From: an uncultured Uliginosibacterium sp.
GTDB taxonomy: Bacteria; Pseudomonadota; Gammaproteobacteria; Burkholderiales; Rhodocyclaceae
DNA length: 53,681 nucleotides
Assembly (NCBI GenBank): GCA_945957295.1
Contig: CAMFLH010000004.1
Span: 1 to 53,681 of the forward strand
Direction: 5' to 3'
A program made the translations under genes and the position numbers. The notes beneath the pieces are model-generated. The model ran no database searches, was not told where the DNA came from, and saw only the letters and a program-made list of their open reading frames with translations. Each line of letters starts with the position of its first letter. Within the stretch, counting starts at the first letter, position 1. Below, piece after piece: positions 34,515-44,303 of this stretch.

Positions 34515-37500
34515 AACTGAGCATTGCGCGGTCTGCTTCCGGCGTGATGATGCCTCGGTGCAGCATGCTTTCGAATACGCCCGGTGGCACCGGCGGGCAC
34601 CAGTAGTAACCCTGCGCTTCAGTACATCCCTCGCGGCGCAGGAACTCGACCTGCGCGATCGTTTCGGCGCCCTCGGCGATCACGTCGAGCTTGAGCGCCT
34701 CGCCGAGCTGGATGATCGCGCGCACGATCGCGGCGTCGTCCGAATCGACAGGCACATCGCGCACGAAGCTCTGGTCGATCTTCAGGCGGTCCACCGCGAA
34801 GCGCTTGAGATAGGAAAGGCTCGAATAGCCGGTGCCGAAATCGTCGATCGACAGGCGCACGCCGAGGCCCTTGAGCTGCTGGATCGTCGATAGCACTTCG
34901 CCGGCGTTTTCCATCAGCAGGGATTCGGTCAGTTCCAGCTCTACACGATCCGGCTCATGGCCGGTTTCTTCGAGCACTTCGCGCACCATCGCGACGACGT
35001 TGTCGCGGCGGAACTGCAGTGCCGACATGTTCACCGCCATCATGATCGGTGGCAGACCCTGTTTTTCCCAAGCGCGCGCCTGGCGGCAGGCCTCGCGCAG
35101 TACCCAGCGACCGATCGGCACGATGAGGCCGGATTCTTCCGCAATCGGGATGAAGCGGGCCGGCGAAATGAAGCCGCGCTGCGGGTGTTGCCAGCGCAAC
35201 AGCGCCTCGGCGCCGACCACCATGCCGTCTTTCAAGGACACCTGCGGCTGGTAGTACAGCGTCAGTTCGTTACGTTCCAGTGCTTGCCGCAATGCGCTTT
35301 CAAGCTGCAGCCGTTCGAGCGCATTGGCGTTCATCGCTTCGGTGAAGAAGCGGAAGGTGTTCCGGCCGCTTTCCTTGGCGTGATACATCGCCGTGTCGGC
35401 GTTCTTCATCAGGCTTTCGGGGTCGCGACCGTCATTCGGATACACCGCGATGCCGATCGAGAACGAGGTGCCGATGCGGTGGGTATCCACATCGAAGGGC
35501 TCGGCCAGCGAGCCAAGGATCTTTTCTGCCACACGCGCTGGTGCGCGGGTGTTGGGCATGTCGTTGAGGACGATGATGAACTCGTCGCCGCCCTGGCGGC
35601 AGATCGTGTCCGAATCGCGCACGCAGGTCCGCACGCGCTCGGCAACCTGTTGCAACAGTCGATCGCCGGCGTGGTGGCCGAGCGAGTCGTTGATCATCTT
35701 GAAGCGATCGAGGTCGAGGAACAGCAGGCCGACCATCGTGCGTTCGCGGTGTGCGCGAGCGAGCGACTGCGAGAGCCGATCCTGCATCAGCGCGCGGTTC
35801 GGCAGGCCCGTCAGCGGGTCATGGTGGGCGAGGTAGGCAATGCGGGCCTCGTTGGCCTTGCGCTCGGTGATGTCCGAGAACACCGCCACGTAGTGCGATA
35901 TCTGGCCATCGTGGTCGCGCACCGAACTGATCGACAGCCACGCCGGGAAAGCCTTGCCGTTCTTGCGGGTGTTCCAGACCTCACCCTGCCAAAAACCGTC
36001 GCGTTCGATGCAGCGCCAAACGCCCTCGAAAAACCCTGTCTCGTGGCGGCTGCCGGTGACATCGGGCAGGCCGAGGCCGATCACTTCGCGCACATCGAAT
36101 CCGGTCACGGTACTGAACGCGGGGTTGGCTCGCACGATGTTGCGATCGGCTCCTGCGACAACGATGGCTTCGACGCTGTTCTCGAATACCGATGCGGCCA
36201 GCCGCAACTCGGCTTCTGCCTGCAGGCGCTGCGTCATGTCGGTGATGGTCGTGACCACCGCGTGCGGGAAGGGGTCTTCATCGCGTTGCAGTGGTGACGA
36301 CTTCACCCACAGCGTGCGGATTTCTCCATCGTGCGCGCGGAAGGCAACCATGTCGGCAACTGGCGTGCCGGTGGCCAGCGCGCGCATGGGGGGCAGGGTT
36401 TCCGGTGCGCGTGCCGAGCCGTCGGCGAAGACGAAGTCGATCAGGCCCGAATCGAGGCGGAATTTCGCGATCTGGTCGGGCGCGATGTCGTAGATCTGCG
36501 CCACGGCGTCGTTACACACCACCACGTCACCCGCGGCGTCGCGCATGACGATGCCCTCGTCGATCGAGCTGACGATCGTGCGCATGCGGGCTTCGCTCTC
36601 GCGTAGCACTGCCTCGGTTTGCTTTCTGCCGCTGATGTCTTCGATCACCACCATGTACTGGCTCGGGTCGCGCGACAGCGCTCGCACGACGCTGACCGTC
36701 ATGGCCACCCAGACGAGCCCACCGTCGCGGCGGCGGATGCGAATTTCCAGCGCGATCACTTCGCGCTCGGAGCCGGCCAGCGTCACCAGCTGGGCATCGA
36801 CGCGCGGTGCATCGTCCGGATGGAGGAGTTCGCGGAAGTCCATCTGCAGCAGATCGGCTTCCGAATAGCCGGAGATCTCCGTGAACCGCCGGTTCACGCG
36901 AGAGTAGCGCCCCGCGAGCGAGCACATTGCGATGCCGACGGCGGCCTGTTCGAAGGTCGAACGGAAGCGTGCTTCACTGTCTTCCAGCGCGGCCTCGGTG
37001 GCTTTGTGCACCGATAAATTGATCAGCAGGCTGCTGATACGGTCGATGCCGCCGTCGGGTTTGCGGTGCACCGTCCGCATGTCGCGCACGAAGACGGTCT
37101 GCCCGTCGGCGTGCAGCATCCGGTATTCCAGTTCGTGGTCGTAGCCGAGCTCGGTCTGGGCGCGGAAGAACTCGATGACGAAGCTACGGTCGTCGGGATG
37201 GATGTTCTCGCGCCAGAACCCCGGTTGAGCCCAGGCGTTGAGTGGAAACCCCAGCAGCAGCTCCGCCTGCGGCGATACGTAACTGCACAGCCCAGTGGCC
37301 GGGTCAAACTCCCAGGCTACCGCGTTCGTACCCTCGATTGTCTTGCGGAAGCGCTCAGCCTCGGCGCGCGCCTCGTCCCGCAGCACCTTGAGTGCTGCCG
37401 TGCGACGGCGTGCCTCAATGGCTGCGACAAGCGCGAGCGCCGCGGCAAGGCTGGCAATCACGGAGAACCACAGCCAAACGGCGCCATGCCCCGTATCGCC

Positions 37501-37566
37501 CGCGAAGGCCGGTGCAGCGGCGGTCAGAAAACCAAGGGCGGGCGGGATGCGGCGTACTGCGTACAT
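34507..37566 (-). CDS. PAS-GGDEF-EAL cyclic-di-GMP protein
   Basis: The 1019-residue protein begins with a signal-like segment and a transmembrane helix (AVWLWFSVIASLAAALALVA). Four PAS-type regions follow (the first around FRKTIEGTNAVAWEFDPATG, a second with FEQAAVGIAMCSLAG, a third with IVSSIDEGIVMRDAAGD, a fourth with VFENSVEAIVVAGADR). Next is a GGDEF domain with intact CRQGGDEF and an intact RxxD I-site (RDSD), then an EAL domain with GAEALLRWQHP and DDFGTGYSSLSYLKRF. Both halves look catalytically competent, so it may make or break cyclic-di-GMP. ATG 37566 is the likely start; the ribosome binding site is weak. Confidence 0.92.
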   Translation of the reverse strand: MYAVRRIPPALGFLTAAAPAFAGDTGHGAVWLWFSVIASLAAALALVAAIEARRRTAALKVLRDEARAEAERFRKTIEGTNAVAWEFDPATGLCSYVSPQAELLLGFPLNAWAQPGFWRENIHPDDRSFVIEFFRAQTELGYDHELEYRMLHADGQTVFVRDMRTVHRKPDGGIDRISSLLINLSVHKATEAALEDSEARFRSTFEQAAVGIAMCSLAGRYSRVNRRFTEISGYSEADLLQMDFRELLHPDDAPRVDAQLVTLAGSEREVIALEIRIRRRDGGLVWVAMTVSVVRALSRDPSQYMVVIEDISGRKQTEAVLRESEARMRTIVSSIDEGIVMRDAAGDVVVCNDAVAQIYDIAPDQIAKFRLDSGLIDFVFADGSARAPETLPPMRALATGTPVADMVAFRAHDGEIRTLWVKSSPLQRDEDPFPHAVVTTITDMTQRLQAEAELRLAASVFENSVEAIVVAGADRNIVRANPAFSTVTGFDVREVIGLGLPDVTGSRHETGFFEGVWRCIERDGFWQGEVWNTRKNGKAFPAWLSISSVRDHDGQISHYVAVFSDITERKANEARIAYLAHHDPLTGLPNRALMQDRLSQSLARAHRERTMVGLLFLDLDRFKMINDSLGHHAGDRLLQQVAERVRTCVRDSDTICRQGGDEFIIVLNDMPNTRAPARVAEKILGSLAEPFDVDTHRIGTSFSIGIAVYPNDGRDPESLMKNADTAMYHAKESGRNTFRFFTEAMNANALERLQLESALRQALERNELTLYYQPQVSLKDGMVVGAEALLRWQHPQRGFISPARFIPIAEESGLIVPIGRWVLREACRQARAWEKQGLPPIMMAVNMSALQFRRDNVVAMVREVLEETGHEPDRVELELTESLLMENAGEVLSTIQQLKGLGVRLSIDDFGTGYSSLSYLKRFAVDRLKIDQSFVRDVPVDSDDAAIVRAIIQLGEALKLDVIAEGAETIAQVEFLRREGCTEAQGYYWCPPVPPGVFESMLHRGIITPEADRAMLSFS

Positions 37567-37674
37567 GCGGCGGACGAGCCAAGCTCCCGTTGACGGGCGA
37601 ACACTCAAGTTTACGGTCAGGGGGCGCAGAACTTGAAGGCGTTCGTGTCGCCGCCAGGCCCTGCATCCAAAAGC

Positions 37675-37702
37675 AAAGGGCCCCGCCAAGGCGGAGCCCT
37701 TT
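37675..37702 (-). terminator. Intrinsic terminator after the peroxiredoxin gene
   Basis: AAAGGGCCCCGCC (37675-37687) and GGCGGAGCCCTTT (37690-37702) pair over about 12-13 bp (one T-G pair). On the minus strand it is followed by GCTTTTGG. It sits 28 bases past the peroxiredoxin stop and insulates the GGDEF-EAL gene. Confidence 0.85.
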
Positions 37703-37730
37703 TGTTCAGCTGCCGGACGAACCGGTTTGC

Positions 37731-38333
37731 TTACAGTTCCTTGGCGTGGCTTGCCAGGTATTCGGCGACGCCGGCGGTCGAGGCCTTCATGCCGGCTTTG
37801 CCCTTGTTCCAGCCTGCCGGGCAGACTTCGCCGTGCTCTTCGGTGAATTGCAGCGCGTCGACCATGCGGATCATTTCGTCGACGTTGCGGCCGAGCGGCA
37901 GGTCGTTGACGACCTGGTGGCGCACGACGCCGGCCTTGTCGATCAGGAAGGAGCCGCGGAACGCGACACCACCGGCGGCTTCCACATCGTAGGCACGGCA
38001 GATGTCGTGCTTGATGTCGGCGACCAGGGTGTAGCCGACCTGGCCGATGCCGCCGTTGTTGACCGGGGTGTTCTTCCACGCGAGGTGGGTGAATTGGGAG
38101 TCGATCGACACGCCGATCACTTCAACACCGCGTTGCTTGAACTCTTCCAAGCGATGATCGAAGGCGATCAGTTCGGACGGGCAGACAAAGGTGAAGTCCA
38201 GCGGATAAAAGAAGATCACGCCGTACTTGCCCTTGAGCGCGTCCGACAGCTTGTAGTTTTCGACGATCTCGTTGTTGCCGAGAACGGCGGTTGCGACGAA
38301 ATCCGGGGCTTGCTTGCCGACGAGAACAGCCAT
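37731..38333 (-). CDS. Typical 2-Cys peroxiredoxin (AhpC/Prx1 type)
   Basis: The 200-residue thiol peroxidase has the peroxidatic Cys51 in PLDFTFVCPSE and the resolving Cys171 in EVCPAGW, with the usual typical 2-Cys length. It also has GGIGQVGYTLVADIKHDICRAYDV, the GGxG loop of the sensitive Prx1 group, and the YLA tail region. It reduces hydrogen peroxide and alkyl peroxides with electrons from thioredoxin or a related disulfide carrier; no ahpF gene is adjacent. ATG 38333 has GGAGA upstream. Confidence 0.94.
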   Translation of the reverse strand: MAVLVGKQAPDFVATAVLGNNEIVENYKLSDALKGKYGVIFFYPLDFTFVCPSELIAFDHRLEEFKQRGVEVIGVSIDSQFTHLAWKNTPVNNGGIGQVGYTLVADIKHDICRAYDVEAAGGVAFRGSFLIDKAGVVRHQVVNDLPLGRNVDEMIRMVDALQFTEEHGEVCPAGWNKGKAGMKASTAGVAEYLASHAKEL

Positions 38334-38470
38334 TTGATTCTCCTTGTTGAATGTCCGGGAAACCGGACCGCCTTGCCGCGCGGCGCCCCTGTGTGCCGAT
38401 GCGGGCATCGGCGCGGGGTCTGCACTGCTTGCGGGCGGGGCAGGTGGCTTCCAAGTGGGTTGGGCGCGGG

Positions 38471-38499
38471 AGTATTCCCGACACCTTGAAGGGCGTCAA
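38471..38499 (-). promoter_or_regulatory. Likely sigma-70 promoter for the peroxiredoxin gene
   Basis: On the minus strand: -35 TTGACG (38499-38494; 5 of 6 consensus), 17-base spacer, -10 AATACT (38476-38471; 4 of 6). It lies about 140 bases upstream of the start codon, in the 190-base spacer to the acylphosphatase gene. No OxyR-type operator was identified next to it. Confidence 0.5.
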
Positions 38500-38523
38500 A
38501 CCTTGCTGTAGCAAACTTCCATT

Positions 38524-38814
38524 CTAGACCGTCGGGCGCTCGGAAAAACCCCATGTCACCGAATCGTCATCTTCGGCCGGGCTGCGTGACACATCGCGCA
38601 CACGTGCGGCGGGCGGGCCGCGCAGCGCCCAGGTGACGAGCGCCTCGATTGCCTCCGGTGTGCCGCGCACGAAGGCCTCCACGCTGCCATCGCGGCGATT
38701 GCGCACCCAGCCTGCCACATCCAGCCGCTCGGCCGCCTGCATCATCGACCAACGGTAGCCGACGCCCTGTACGACGCCGGTGATCAGCAGATGCTCGGTG
38801 CGCAGCGTCTTCAC
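38524..38814 (-). CDS. acyP: Acylphosphatase
   Basis: The 96-residue protein has the family's phosphate-binding loop VQGVGYRW (Arg) and the [12 protein letters not shown] motif (Asn), the two catalytic residues, in the usual order. It hydrolyses the carboxyl-phosphate bond of small acylphosphates. The tail after RDVSRSP is a little longer than the approximately 90-residue norm. Its ATG overlaps the sulP stop (ATGA), so it is the second gene of a sulP-acyP transcription unit. A functional link to sulfate transport is not known. Confidence 0.92.
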   Translation of the reverse strand: MKTLRTEHLLITGVVQGVGYRWSMMQAAERLDVAGWVRNRRDGSVEAFVRGTPEAIEALVTWALRGPPAARVRDVSRSPAEDDDSVTWGFSERPTV

Positions 38815-40499
38815 GCCAGTTTCCTCAGAAGCCTTGCCTCTTCCACGCCCGCCTGCAGCGTGTCACAGAAGTGGTTGTTGCCGAGGCGGTCAGCGAAGCC
38901 GGAGCGCTGGATGATCGACAGCGGCTGCTTGTTGAGCCCGCACAGCACCAGATCGGCCCTCGCTTTTCGCAGATCGCGCAGCAGGTTGTCGAGCATTTCC
39001 AGCGCGGTGGTGTCGAGGTTGATCACCTTGTACATGTCGAGCACCACGATCGTGCCTTCGAGCTGCTTCACGTCGAGTTCGTCCTCGATCTTGCCGACCG
39101 AGCCGAAGAACATCGAGCCGAACAGTTGGAAGGCGGCGATGCCCTCGTTGCTCGCGCCGTCCGGCCCCTTTGCTGGCAGTGCCAAGCGTTCGACGCCCGA
39201 CAAGGTCTGCACCCGGTAGATGAAGAACAGGCTCGCCAGCACCATGCCGATCTCGACCGCCAGTGTCAGGTCGAAGATCACCGTGATCAGGAAGGTCGCC
39301 AGCAGCACCACGCGGTAGTTCAGCGAGTAGCGCCGCAGTTCGCGGAACTCGTGCCATTCGCCCATGTTCACCGCAACCAGCACTACGATCGCCGACAGCG
39401 TTGCCAGCGGCACATAGGCCGCGGCGGGCGCTGCGATCAGTACCACCAGTAGCAGCGTGATCGAGTGCGCGATGCCCGCCACCGGCGTGCGGCCGCCGCT
39501 GCGCACATTGGTCGCGGTGCGCGCGATCGCGCCGGTGGCAGCGAAACCGCCGAACAGCGGTGCCGCCAGGTTCGCGAGCCCTTGGGCCATCAATTCCTGG
39601 TTGGGGTCATGGCGGTCTTCGATCGCGGCATCGGCCACCCGCGCCGACAGCAGCGATTCGATTGCGCCGAGCAGCGCGATCGTGATCGCCGGCGAGATCA
39701 GGCGGCCCAGATCCGACAGCGTCAGTTCCGGCAGACTGATAGGCGGAATCGCCTGCGGAATGCCGCCAAAACGGCTGCCGATGGTTTCCACCGGCAGCTT
39801 CAGCAAGGCGTTGGCGGCTGTGGCGATCACCAGCACCGCGAGCGGGCCGGGCACCCGCGCCATCCATGTCACCCGCTTGGCCATACGGTTCCAGCCCAGC
39901 AGCACGCCGAGCGAAGCGAAGGCGAGCACCACCGTTGGTACGTCGGCATGAGGAATTGCGTAGAACAGCGCGCGCACCTTGGCGAAGAATTCAGCCGGCA
40001 GGTTTTCGATCGGCAGGCCGAGGAAATCCTTGATCTGCGCGAGGAAGATCACGACAGCGATGCCGTTGGTGAAGCCGATCACCACGGTGCGCGGGATGAA
40101 GCGGATCAGGCTGCCGAGCCGCGCGAGCGCGAGGCCGACAAGGATCGCGCCGGCCAGCATGGTGGCGATCAGCAGGTTCTGCACACCGTAGTGCGCGACG
40201 ATGCCGTAGATGATCGGGATGAAGGCGCCGGTCGGGCCGCCGATCTGCACCCGCGAGCCGCCCAGCGCGGCAATCAGCAGGCCGGCAACGATGGCGGTCC
40301 AGATGCCTGCCGTGGGTGACATGCCGCTGGCGATTGCGAAGGCCATCGCGAGTGGCAGCGCGAGTACGCCGACGGTGAGGCCGGCCGAGAGGTCTTGCGT
40401 GAGTTGCTGCCGGCTATAGCCGGGCAGGGTGACGAACAGTTTCGGTCTGAAGTTGATCACGGTGAAGCGCTCCAATGCATTGACGGTAGGTGGGGTCAT
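38811..40499 (-). CDS. SulP-family anion permease with STAS domain
   Basis: The 562-residue protein has the SulP transporter core ([25 protein letters not shown], then [17 protein letters not shown], then [29 protein letters not shown], then [28 protein letters not shown]), about a dozen helices, and a C-terminal STAS domain (about residues 440-555, with [22 protein letters not shown]). It carries inorganic anions such as sulfate, bicarbonate or related ions by proton or sodium coupling; the ion is not predictable. It starts at ATG 40499 and overlaps acyP. Confidence 0.93.
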   Translation of the reverse strand: MTPPTVNALERFTVINFRPKLFVTLPGYSRQQLTQDLSAGLTVGVLALPLAMAFAIASGMSPTAGIWTAIVAGLLIAALGGSRVQIGGPTGAFIPIIYGIVAHYGVQNLLIATMLAGAILVGLALARLGSLIRFIPRTVVIGFTNGIAVVIFLAQIKDFLGLPIENLPAEFFAKVRALFYAIPHADVPTVVLAFASLGVLLGWNRMAKRVTWMARVPGPLAVLVIATAANALLKLPVETIGSRFGGIPQAIPPISLPELTLSDLGRLISPAITIALLGAIESLLSARVADAAIEDRHDPNQELMAQGLANLAAPLFGGFAATGAIARTATNVRSGGRTPVAGIAHSITLLLVVLIAAPAAAYVPLATLSAIVVLVAVNMGEWHEFRELRRYSLNYRVVLLATFLITVIFDLTLAVEIGMVLASLFFIYRVQTLSGVERLALPAKGPDGASNEGIAAFQLFGSMFFGSVGKIEDELDVKQLEGTIVVLDMYKVINLDTTALEMLDNLLRDLRKARADLVLCGLNKQPLSIIQRSGFADRLGNNHFCDTLQAGVEEARLLRKLA

Positions 40500-40570
40500 G
40501 CATGGCGCAGGCGCCGGGGCCGACCCGGTGCTGCGTGATCCAGCGTTTGGTACGGGTCAACGGCATCCCG

Positions 40571-41314
40571 CTACACCAGCTTCAGGCACATCGCGACGAT
40601 CAGTGGAATCAGCGTCGCCGCTACCAAACCGTGGATGCCCAGCGCCAGCCCGGCAAAGGCGCCGGCTTCCGGATGTTCCTGAAAGGCGCGCGCGGTGCCG
40701 ATGCCGTGCGCCGCGGTGCCCAGCGCGAAGCCGCGCACCGCCGGGCGATGCACGCCGAAGTTGTCGAGCAGGCTGGGGCCTGCGACCGCGCCGACGACGC
40801 CGGTGAGGATGCAGAACACCGCCGTCAGCGACGGCGGCCCGCCGATCTGCTCGGTGATACCCATCGCGATCGGCGTGGTGACGGACTTCGGAATCAGCGC
40901 AAGCAGGGTTTCGTGACTCGCGCCGAGCGCCCAAGCGGTTAACACTGCGCTCGCCGCACCGGCGGCGCCGCCGCCGATCAGGCCGACCGCCAGCGCGAGG
41001 CGAATGCGCCGCATGCGCGACCACATCGCAGCCATCGGTATCGCGAAGGCTACGGTCGCAGGGCCGAGCAGGAAGTGCACGAATTGCGCGCCCTCGAAGT
41101 AGCGCTGGTAGTCCTCGCCGGTCAGCAAGATGCCGGTCGCCAGCAGCGCGATCGTGATGGCGACCGGGTTGGCGAGCGGGTGGTTGTTGAGGCGGCGCGA
41201 CAGCGCCACCGCAAGCAGGTAGGCGCCCAGCGTTGCGCTCAGCGCAAACAGCGGCGAGGCCGAGAGATAGACCCACAGGCGGAAGATGTCGTCACGCATT
41301 GGCAGCGCCGTCAC
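40571..41314 (-). CDS. lrgB: LrgB-family membrane protein
   Basis: The 247-residue membrane protein has the LrgB/CidB signatures: NPVAITIALLATGILLTG, ESLIPKSVTTPIAMGI-type segment (here ALIPKSVTTPIAMGITEQIGG) and RGFALGTAAHGIGTARAFQE. It works with LrgA to control murein hydrolase activity or pyruvate/glycolate export in different bacteria. GTG 41314 is preferred to ATG 41299 because AGGAGG sits seven bases upstream of it and because it overlaps the lrgA stop (GTGA). Confidence 0.9.
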   Translation of the reverse strand: MTALPMRDDIFRLWVYLSASPLFALSATLGAYLLAVALSRRLNNHPLANPVAITIALLATGILLTGEDYQRYFEGAQFVHFLLGPATVAFAIPMAAMWSRMRRIRLALAVGLIGGGAAGAASAVLTAWALGASHETLLALIPKSVTTPIAMGITEQIGGPPSLTAVFCILTGVVGAVAGPSLLDNFGVHRPAVRGFALGTAAHGIGTARAFQEHPEAGAFAGLALGIHGLVAATLIPLIVAMCLKLV

Positions 41315-41667
41315 GATTCGTCCTCCTGCGCCGACTCCGGCGCCAGTCGATGCGCGACCCAGGCGGTCACGACCAGTCCGACGGAGGTGCTGACCAGTAG
41401 CGCGACCACGATCGGTAGCCATTCGGCACGCAGGCGCGGCAGAAACATCACCACGCCGACGCCGGCCGGCACGAACATCAGCGCCAGATGCGAATGCAGG
41501 GCTTCGGCCGTGGGCCGCAGCCGCTCGATCCAGTGCGGGCGTGCGCGGAGTACCGCGAACAGTCCGAGCAAGCCGAGCACCGGGCCTGGGATCGGCAGGT
41601 GCAGCAGGCGCGCAAGCCCCTCGCCTACCAGTTGGAATACGAGCAGGGCGAGCAGGCCTTCGAGCAT
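41311..41667 (-). CDS. lrgA: LrgA/CidA-family holin-like membrane protein
   Basis: The 118-residue protein has four hydrophobic helices, with the family core FQLVGEGLARLLHLPIPGPVLGLLGLFAVL, then LMFVPAGVGVVMF. It pairs with LrgB, whose start overlaps its stop. No lytSR-type regulator is adjacent. It lies 10 bases from the small membrane-protein gene upstream, so one transcript from metG to lrgB is possible. Confidence 0.92.
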   Translation of the reverse strand: MLEGLLALLVFQLVGEGLARLLHLPIPGPVLGLLGLFAVLRARPHWIERLRPTAEALHSHLALMFVPAGVGVVMFLPRLRAEWLPIVVALLVSTSVGLVVTAWVAHRLAPESAQEDES

Positions 41668-41677
41668 CAGCGTGACA

Positions 41678-41947
41678 TCAGGGTTGGGTGGTTGATCCGT
41701 CCTGCGGCATTTGCTTCAGGACTTCGGCGAGCATCTTCACTGCCGCGATCAGGATCGTTGCGAGGCCGCCGAAGGTGAAAACCAGCGCTTGCAAGCTTGA
41801 ACCAGGAACGTTGTTGAAGAAGAAGCCGGGGCCGTGCACCAGGTAGCCCGCACCGAGCGCGAGCGCCAGTACGCCGGCCACGTCCACCAGCGCCCACATC
41901 ATGATCGTGGGCGTCGGGCGAACGCGGCGTTTGGGGCGGTTGAGCAT
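41678..41947 (-). CDS. Small two-span membrane protein of unknown function
   Basis: The 89-residue protein has two helices (MMWALVDVAGVLALALGAGYLV and LQALVFTFGGLATILIAAVKML) joined by HGPGFFFNNVPGSS, and a short polar tail. I do not recognise a family with known function. It starts 12 bases after the metG stop and is followed closely by lrgA; the tight spacing and coding quality support a real gene. Confidence 0.65.
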   Translation of the reverse strand: MLNRPKRRVRPTPTIMMWALVDVAGVLALALGAGYLVHGPGFFFNNVPGSSLQALVFTFGGLATILIAAVKMLAEVLKQMPQDGSTTQP

Positions 41948-41959
41948 CGGTTGGCGGTC

Positions 41960-44050
41960 TCAGCGGACACGCATGCCGGGCATTGCGCCCGAATCCGGCG
42001 ACAGGATGAACAGGCCCGGCGTGTTGCCGGTGTCGTCCGACGCCGCCAGCACCATGCCTTCGCTCATGCCGAACTTCATCTTGCGCGGCGCGAGGTTGGC
42101 GACCATCACCGTGAGGCGGCCGACCAGCGTGGCCGGGTCGTAGGCCGACTTGATGCCGGCGAAGACCTGACGCGGCTTTTCCTCGCCAATGTCCAGCTGC
42201 AGCTTCAGCAGCTTGGCGGCGCCCTCGACATGCTCGGCCGACACGATCTTCGCGATGCGCAGGTCGACCTTGCCGAAGTCGTCGATGCTGATGAAGGGCT
42301 CGAACTCGTCGGCCTTCTTCGCTTCCTCCACCGCTTCGTGCGTCTGGTGCTGGCTATGGCGCTGCGGTTGCTCCGGCGCGGCGGGCGGGATGTTCTCGGG
42401 CGGCGGGAACAGGGCTTCGAGTTGTTTCGGGTCGACGCGGGTCATCAGGTGCTCGTAGGGGTTGATCGTTGCCAGCAGGCTGGTGTCGTCCCAACGCGAG
42501 AAATCGCAGTTGAACAGACGGCCCACTTTACCCGCCACGGCCGGCATCACCGGCGCCAGCATGCGGGTGAGGCGTGCGAAGGCGTTCAGCGCCACCGAGC
42601 ACACGCGGTGCAGATCGGCTTCGCGGCCTTCCTGCTTGGCGAGTTCCCACGGCGCGTTGGCGTTGACGTATTCGTTGGTGCGGTCGGCGAGCGCCATGAT
42701 TTCGCGGATCGCCTTCGAGTACTCGCGTCCTTCGAGGAAGTCGCCAACCGGGCCGGCTGCCGCCGCGATGGCCGACAGCAGCGCCGCACCTTCCGTGCCG
42801 AACTCGGTCGACACCTTGCCGCCGAAGCGTTTGGTGACGAAACCGGCGCAGCGGCTGGCGATGTTCACATACTTGCCGATGAGGTCGGAATTCACCCGCG
42901 CGAGGAAGTCTTCGGAGGTGAAGTCCACATCCTCGACGTTGGCATTGAGTTTGGCGGCGATGTAGTAGCGCATCCACTCGGCGTTCATGCCGAGTTCGAG
43001 GTAGCGCAGCGGCGAGATGCCGGTGCCGCGCGACTTGCTCATCTTCTCGCCCGACACAGTCATGAAGCCGTGCACGAACACGTTGTTCGGCACCTTGTAG
43101 GGCGTGCCGGCGAAATGCAGCATCGCCGGCCAGAACAGGCAGTGGAAGTAGGCGATGTCCTTGCCGATGAAGTGGATCTGCTCGGTCTGCTTGTCGGCGA
43201 GGAAGGCCGCCATGTCGCCGCCGAGCTTGTGGAAATGGTTCTTCAGGCTCGCGAGGTAGCCGATCGGCGCATCCAGCCAGACGTAGAAATACTTGCCCGG
43301 CGCATCCGGGATCGGAATACCGAAGTAGGGCTCGTCGCGCGAGATATCCCAGTCCGCGAGGCCGTCACCCGATTCCAGCCACTCCTTGGCCTTGTTGGCG
43401 ATCTGCGGTTGCAGTCGGCCGTCCTGCGTCCAGCCGCGCAGGAATTCAACGCAGCGCGGGTCCGACAGGCGGAAGAAGAAATGCTCCGACTGCTTGATCA
43501 CTGGCGTCGCGCCGGAAAGCGCCGAGTACGGATTCTTCAGCTCGGTCGGTGCATACACCGCACCGCAGCTTTCGCAGTTGTCGCCGTACTGGTCCTTCGC
43601 GCCGCAGCGCGGGCATTCGCCCTTGATGTAGCGGTCGGGCAGGAACATCGACTTGACCGGGTCGAAGAACTGCTCGATCACCTTGCGGTCGATGAAACCG
43701 GCTTCGCGCAGGCGCACGTAGATGTCTTGCGACAGCTCGACGTTTTCCGGCGAGTCAGTCGAATGCCAGTTGTCGAAGCGGATGTGAAAGCCATCGAGGT
43801 ACTGCGGCCGGCCGGCCGCAATGCCGGCAACAAGCGCTTGCGGCGTAATGCCTTCAGCCTCGGCCTTCAGCATGATCGGTGCGCCGTGCGCATCGTCCGC
43901 ACACACGAAATGCACTTCGTGACCGCGCATTCGCTGATACCGCACCCAGATGTCGGCCTGGGTGTATTCCATGATGTGGCCGATATGAAAGGCGGCGTTC
44001 GCGTAGGGCAGGGCGGTCGTGACGAAGAGCTTGCGATGTGGCGCGGTCAT
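41960..44050 (-). CDS. metG: Methionyl-tRNA synthetase
   Basis: The 696-residue class I synthetase has the HIGH motif (FHIGHIMEY), the zinc-binding pairs CPRC and CESC, the KMSKS motif ([12 protein letters not shown]) and a C-terminal tRNA-binding EMAP-type domain ([21 protein letters not shown] through SEGMVLAAS). That is the long, dimeric type. It charges tRNA-Met with methionine. ATG 44050 matches the family start. It is divergent from mrp with a 253-base spacer that shows no gene and no confident promoter. Confidence 0.97.
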   Translation of the reverse strand: MTAPHRKLFVTTALPYANAAFHIGHIMEYTQADIWVRYQRMRGHEVHFVCADDAHGAPIMLKAEAEGITPQALVAGIAAGRPQYLDGFHIRFDNWHSTDSPENVELSQDIYVRLREAGFIDRKVIEQFFDPVKSMFLPDRYIKGECPRCGAKDQYGDNCESCGAVYAPTELKNPYSALSGATPVIKQSEHFFFRLSDPRCVEFLRGWTQDGRLQPQIANKAKEWLESGDGLADWDISRDEPYFGIPIPDAPGKYFYVWLDAPIGYLASLKNHFHKLGGDMAAFLADKQTEQIHFIGKDIAYFHCLFWPAMLHFAGTPYKVPNNVFVHGFMTVSGEKMSKSRGTGISPLRYLELGMNAEWMRYYIAAKLNANVEDVDFTSEDFLARVNSDLIGKYVNIASRCAGFVTKRFGGKVSTEFGTEGAALLSAIAAAAGPVGDFLEGREYSKAIREIMALADRTNEYVNANAPWELAKQEGREADLHRVCSVALNAFARLTRMLAPVMPAVAGKVGRLFNCDFSRWDDTSLLATINPYEHLMTRVDPKQLEALFPPPENIPPAAPEQPQRHSQHQTHEAVEEAKKADEFEPFISIDDFGKVDLRIAKIVSAEHVEGAAKLLKLQLDIGEEKPRQVFAGIKSAYDPATLVGRLTVMVANLAPRKMKFGMSEGMVLAASDDTGNTPGLFILSPDSGAMPGMRVR

Positions 44051-44303
44051 GTGCGTTCCGGTGCAGCGGGGAAAACGTGAATTCTAGCAAGCGGCGCGCG
44101 CTTCGGCCGCGCCAGCACTGGAATTCGTGGGTTTCATGCGCGAGGTCAGTGCCCTCGTCGGCGCTTAGTTTGCGCCGCGGGGCGGCCGCTGCGGCGTGGT
44201 TTTTGGCGATCGAGCGCGCAGAGGCGTCCGCTTAGTCGTGATAAATTTGAGCAAATCAGTCGGGTTTTCGCCCGGGTTTGTTCCGTTTCCAGCGAGTGCA
44301 TCG

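Noticed and set aside
41834-44080. A long plus-strand open frame opposite metG, and similar long frames opposite tssM (11632-14418), hemB (21400-23214) and the GGDEF-EAL gene (34957-36297)
   Set aside because: GC-rich codon bias leaves the opposite strand open. These frames are Arg/His/Gln-rich, match no family, and mirror proven genes.
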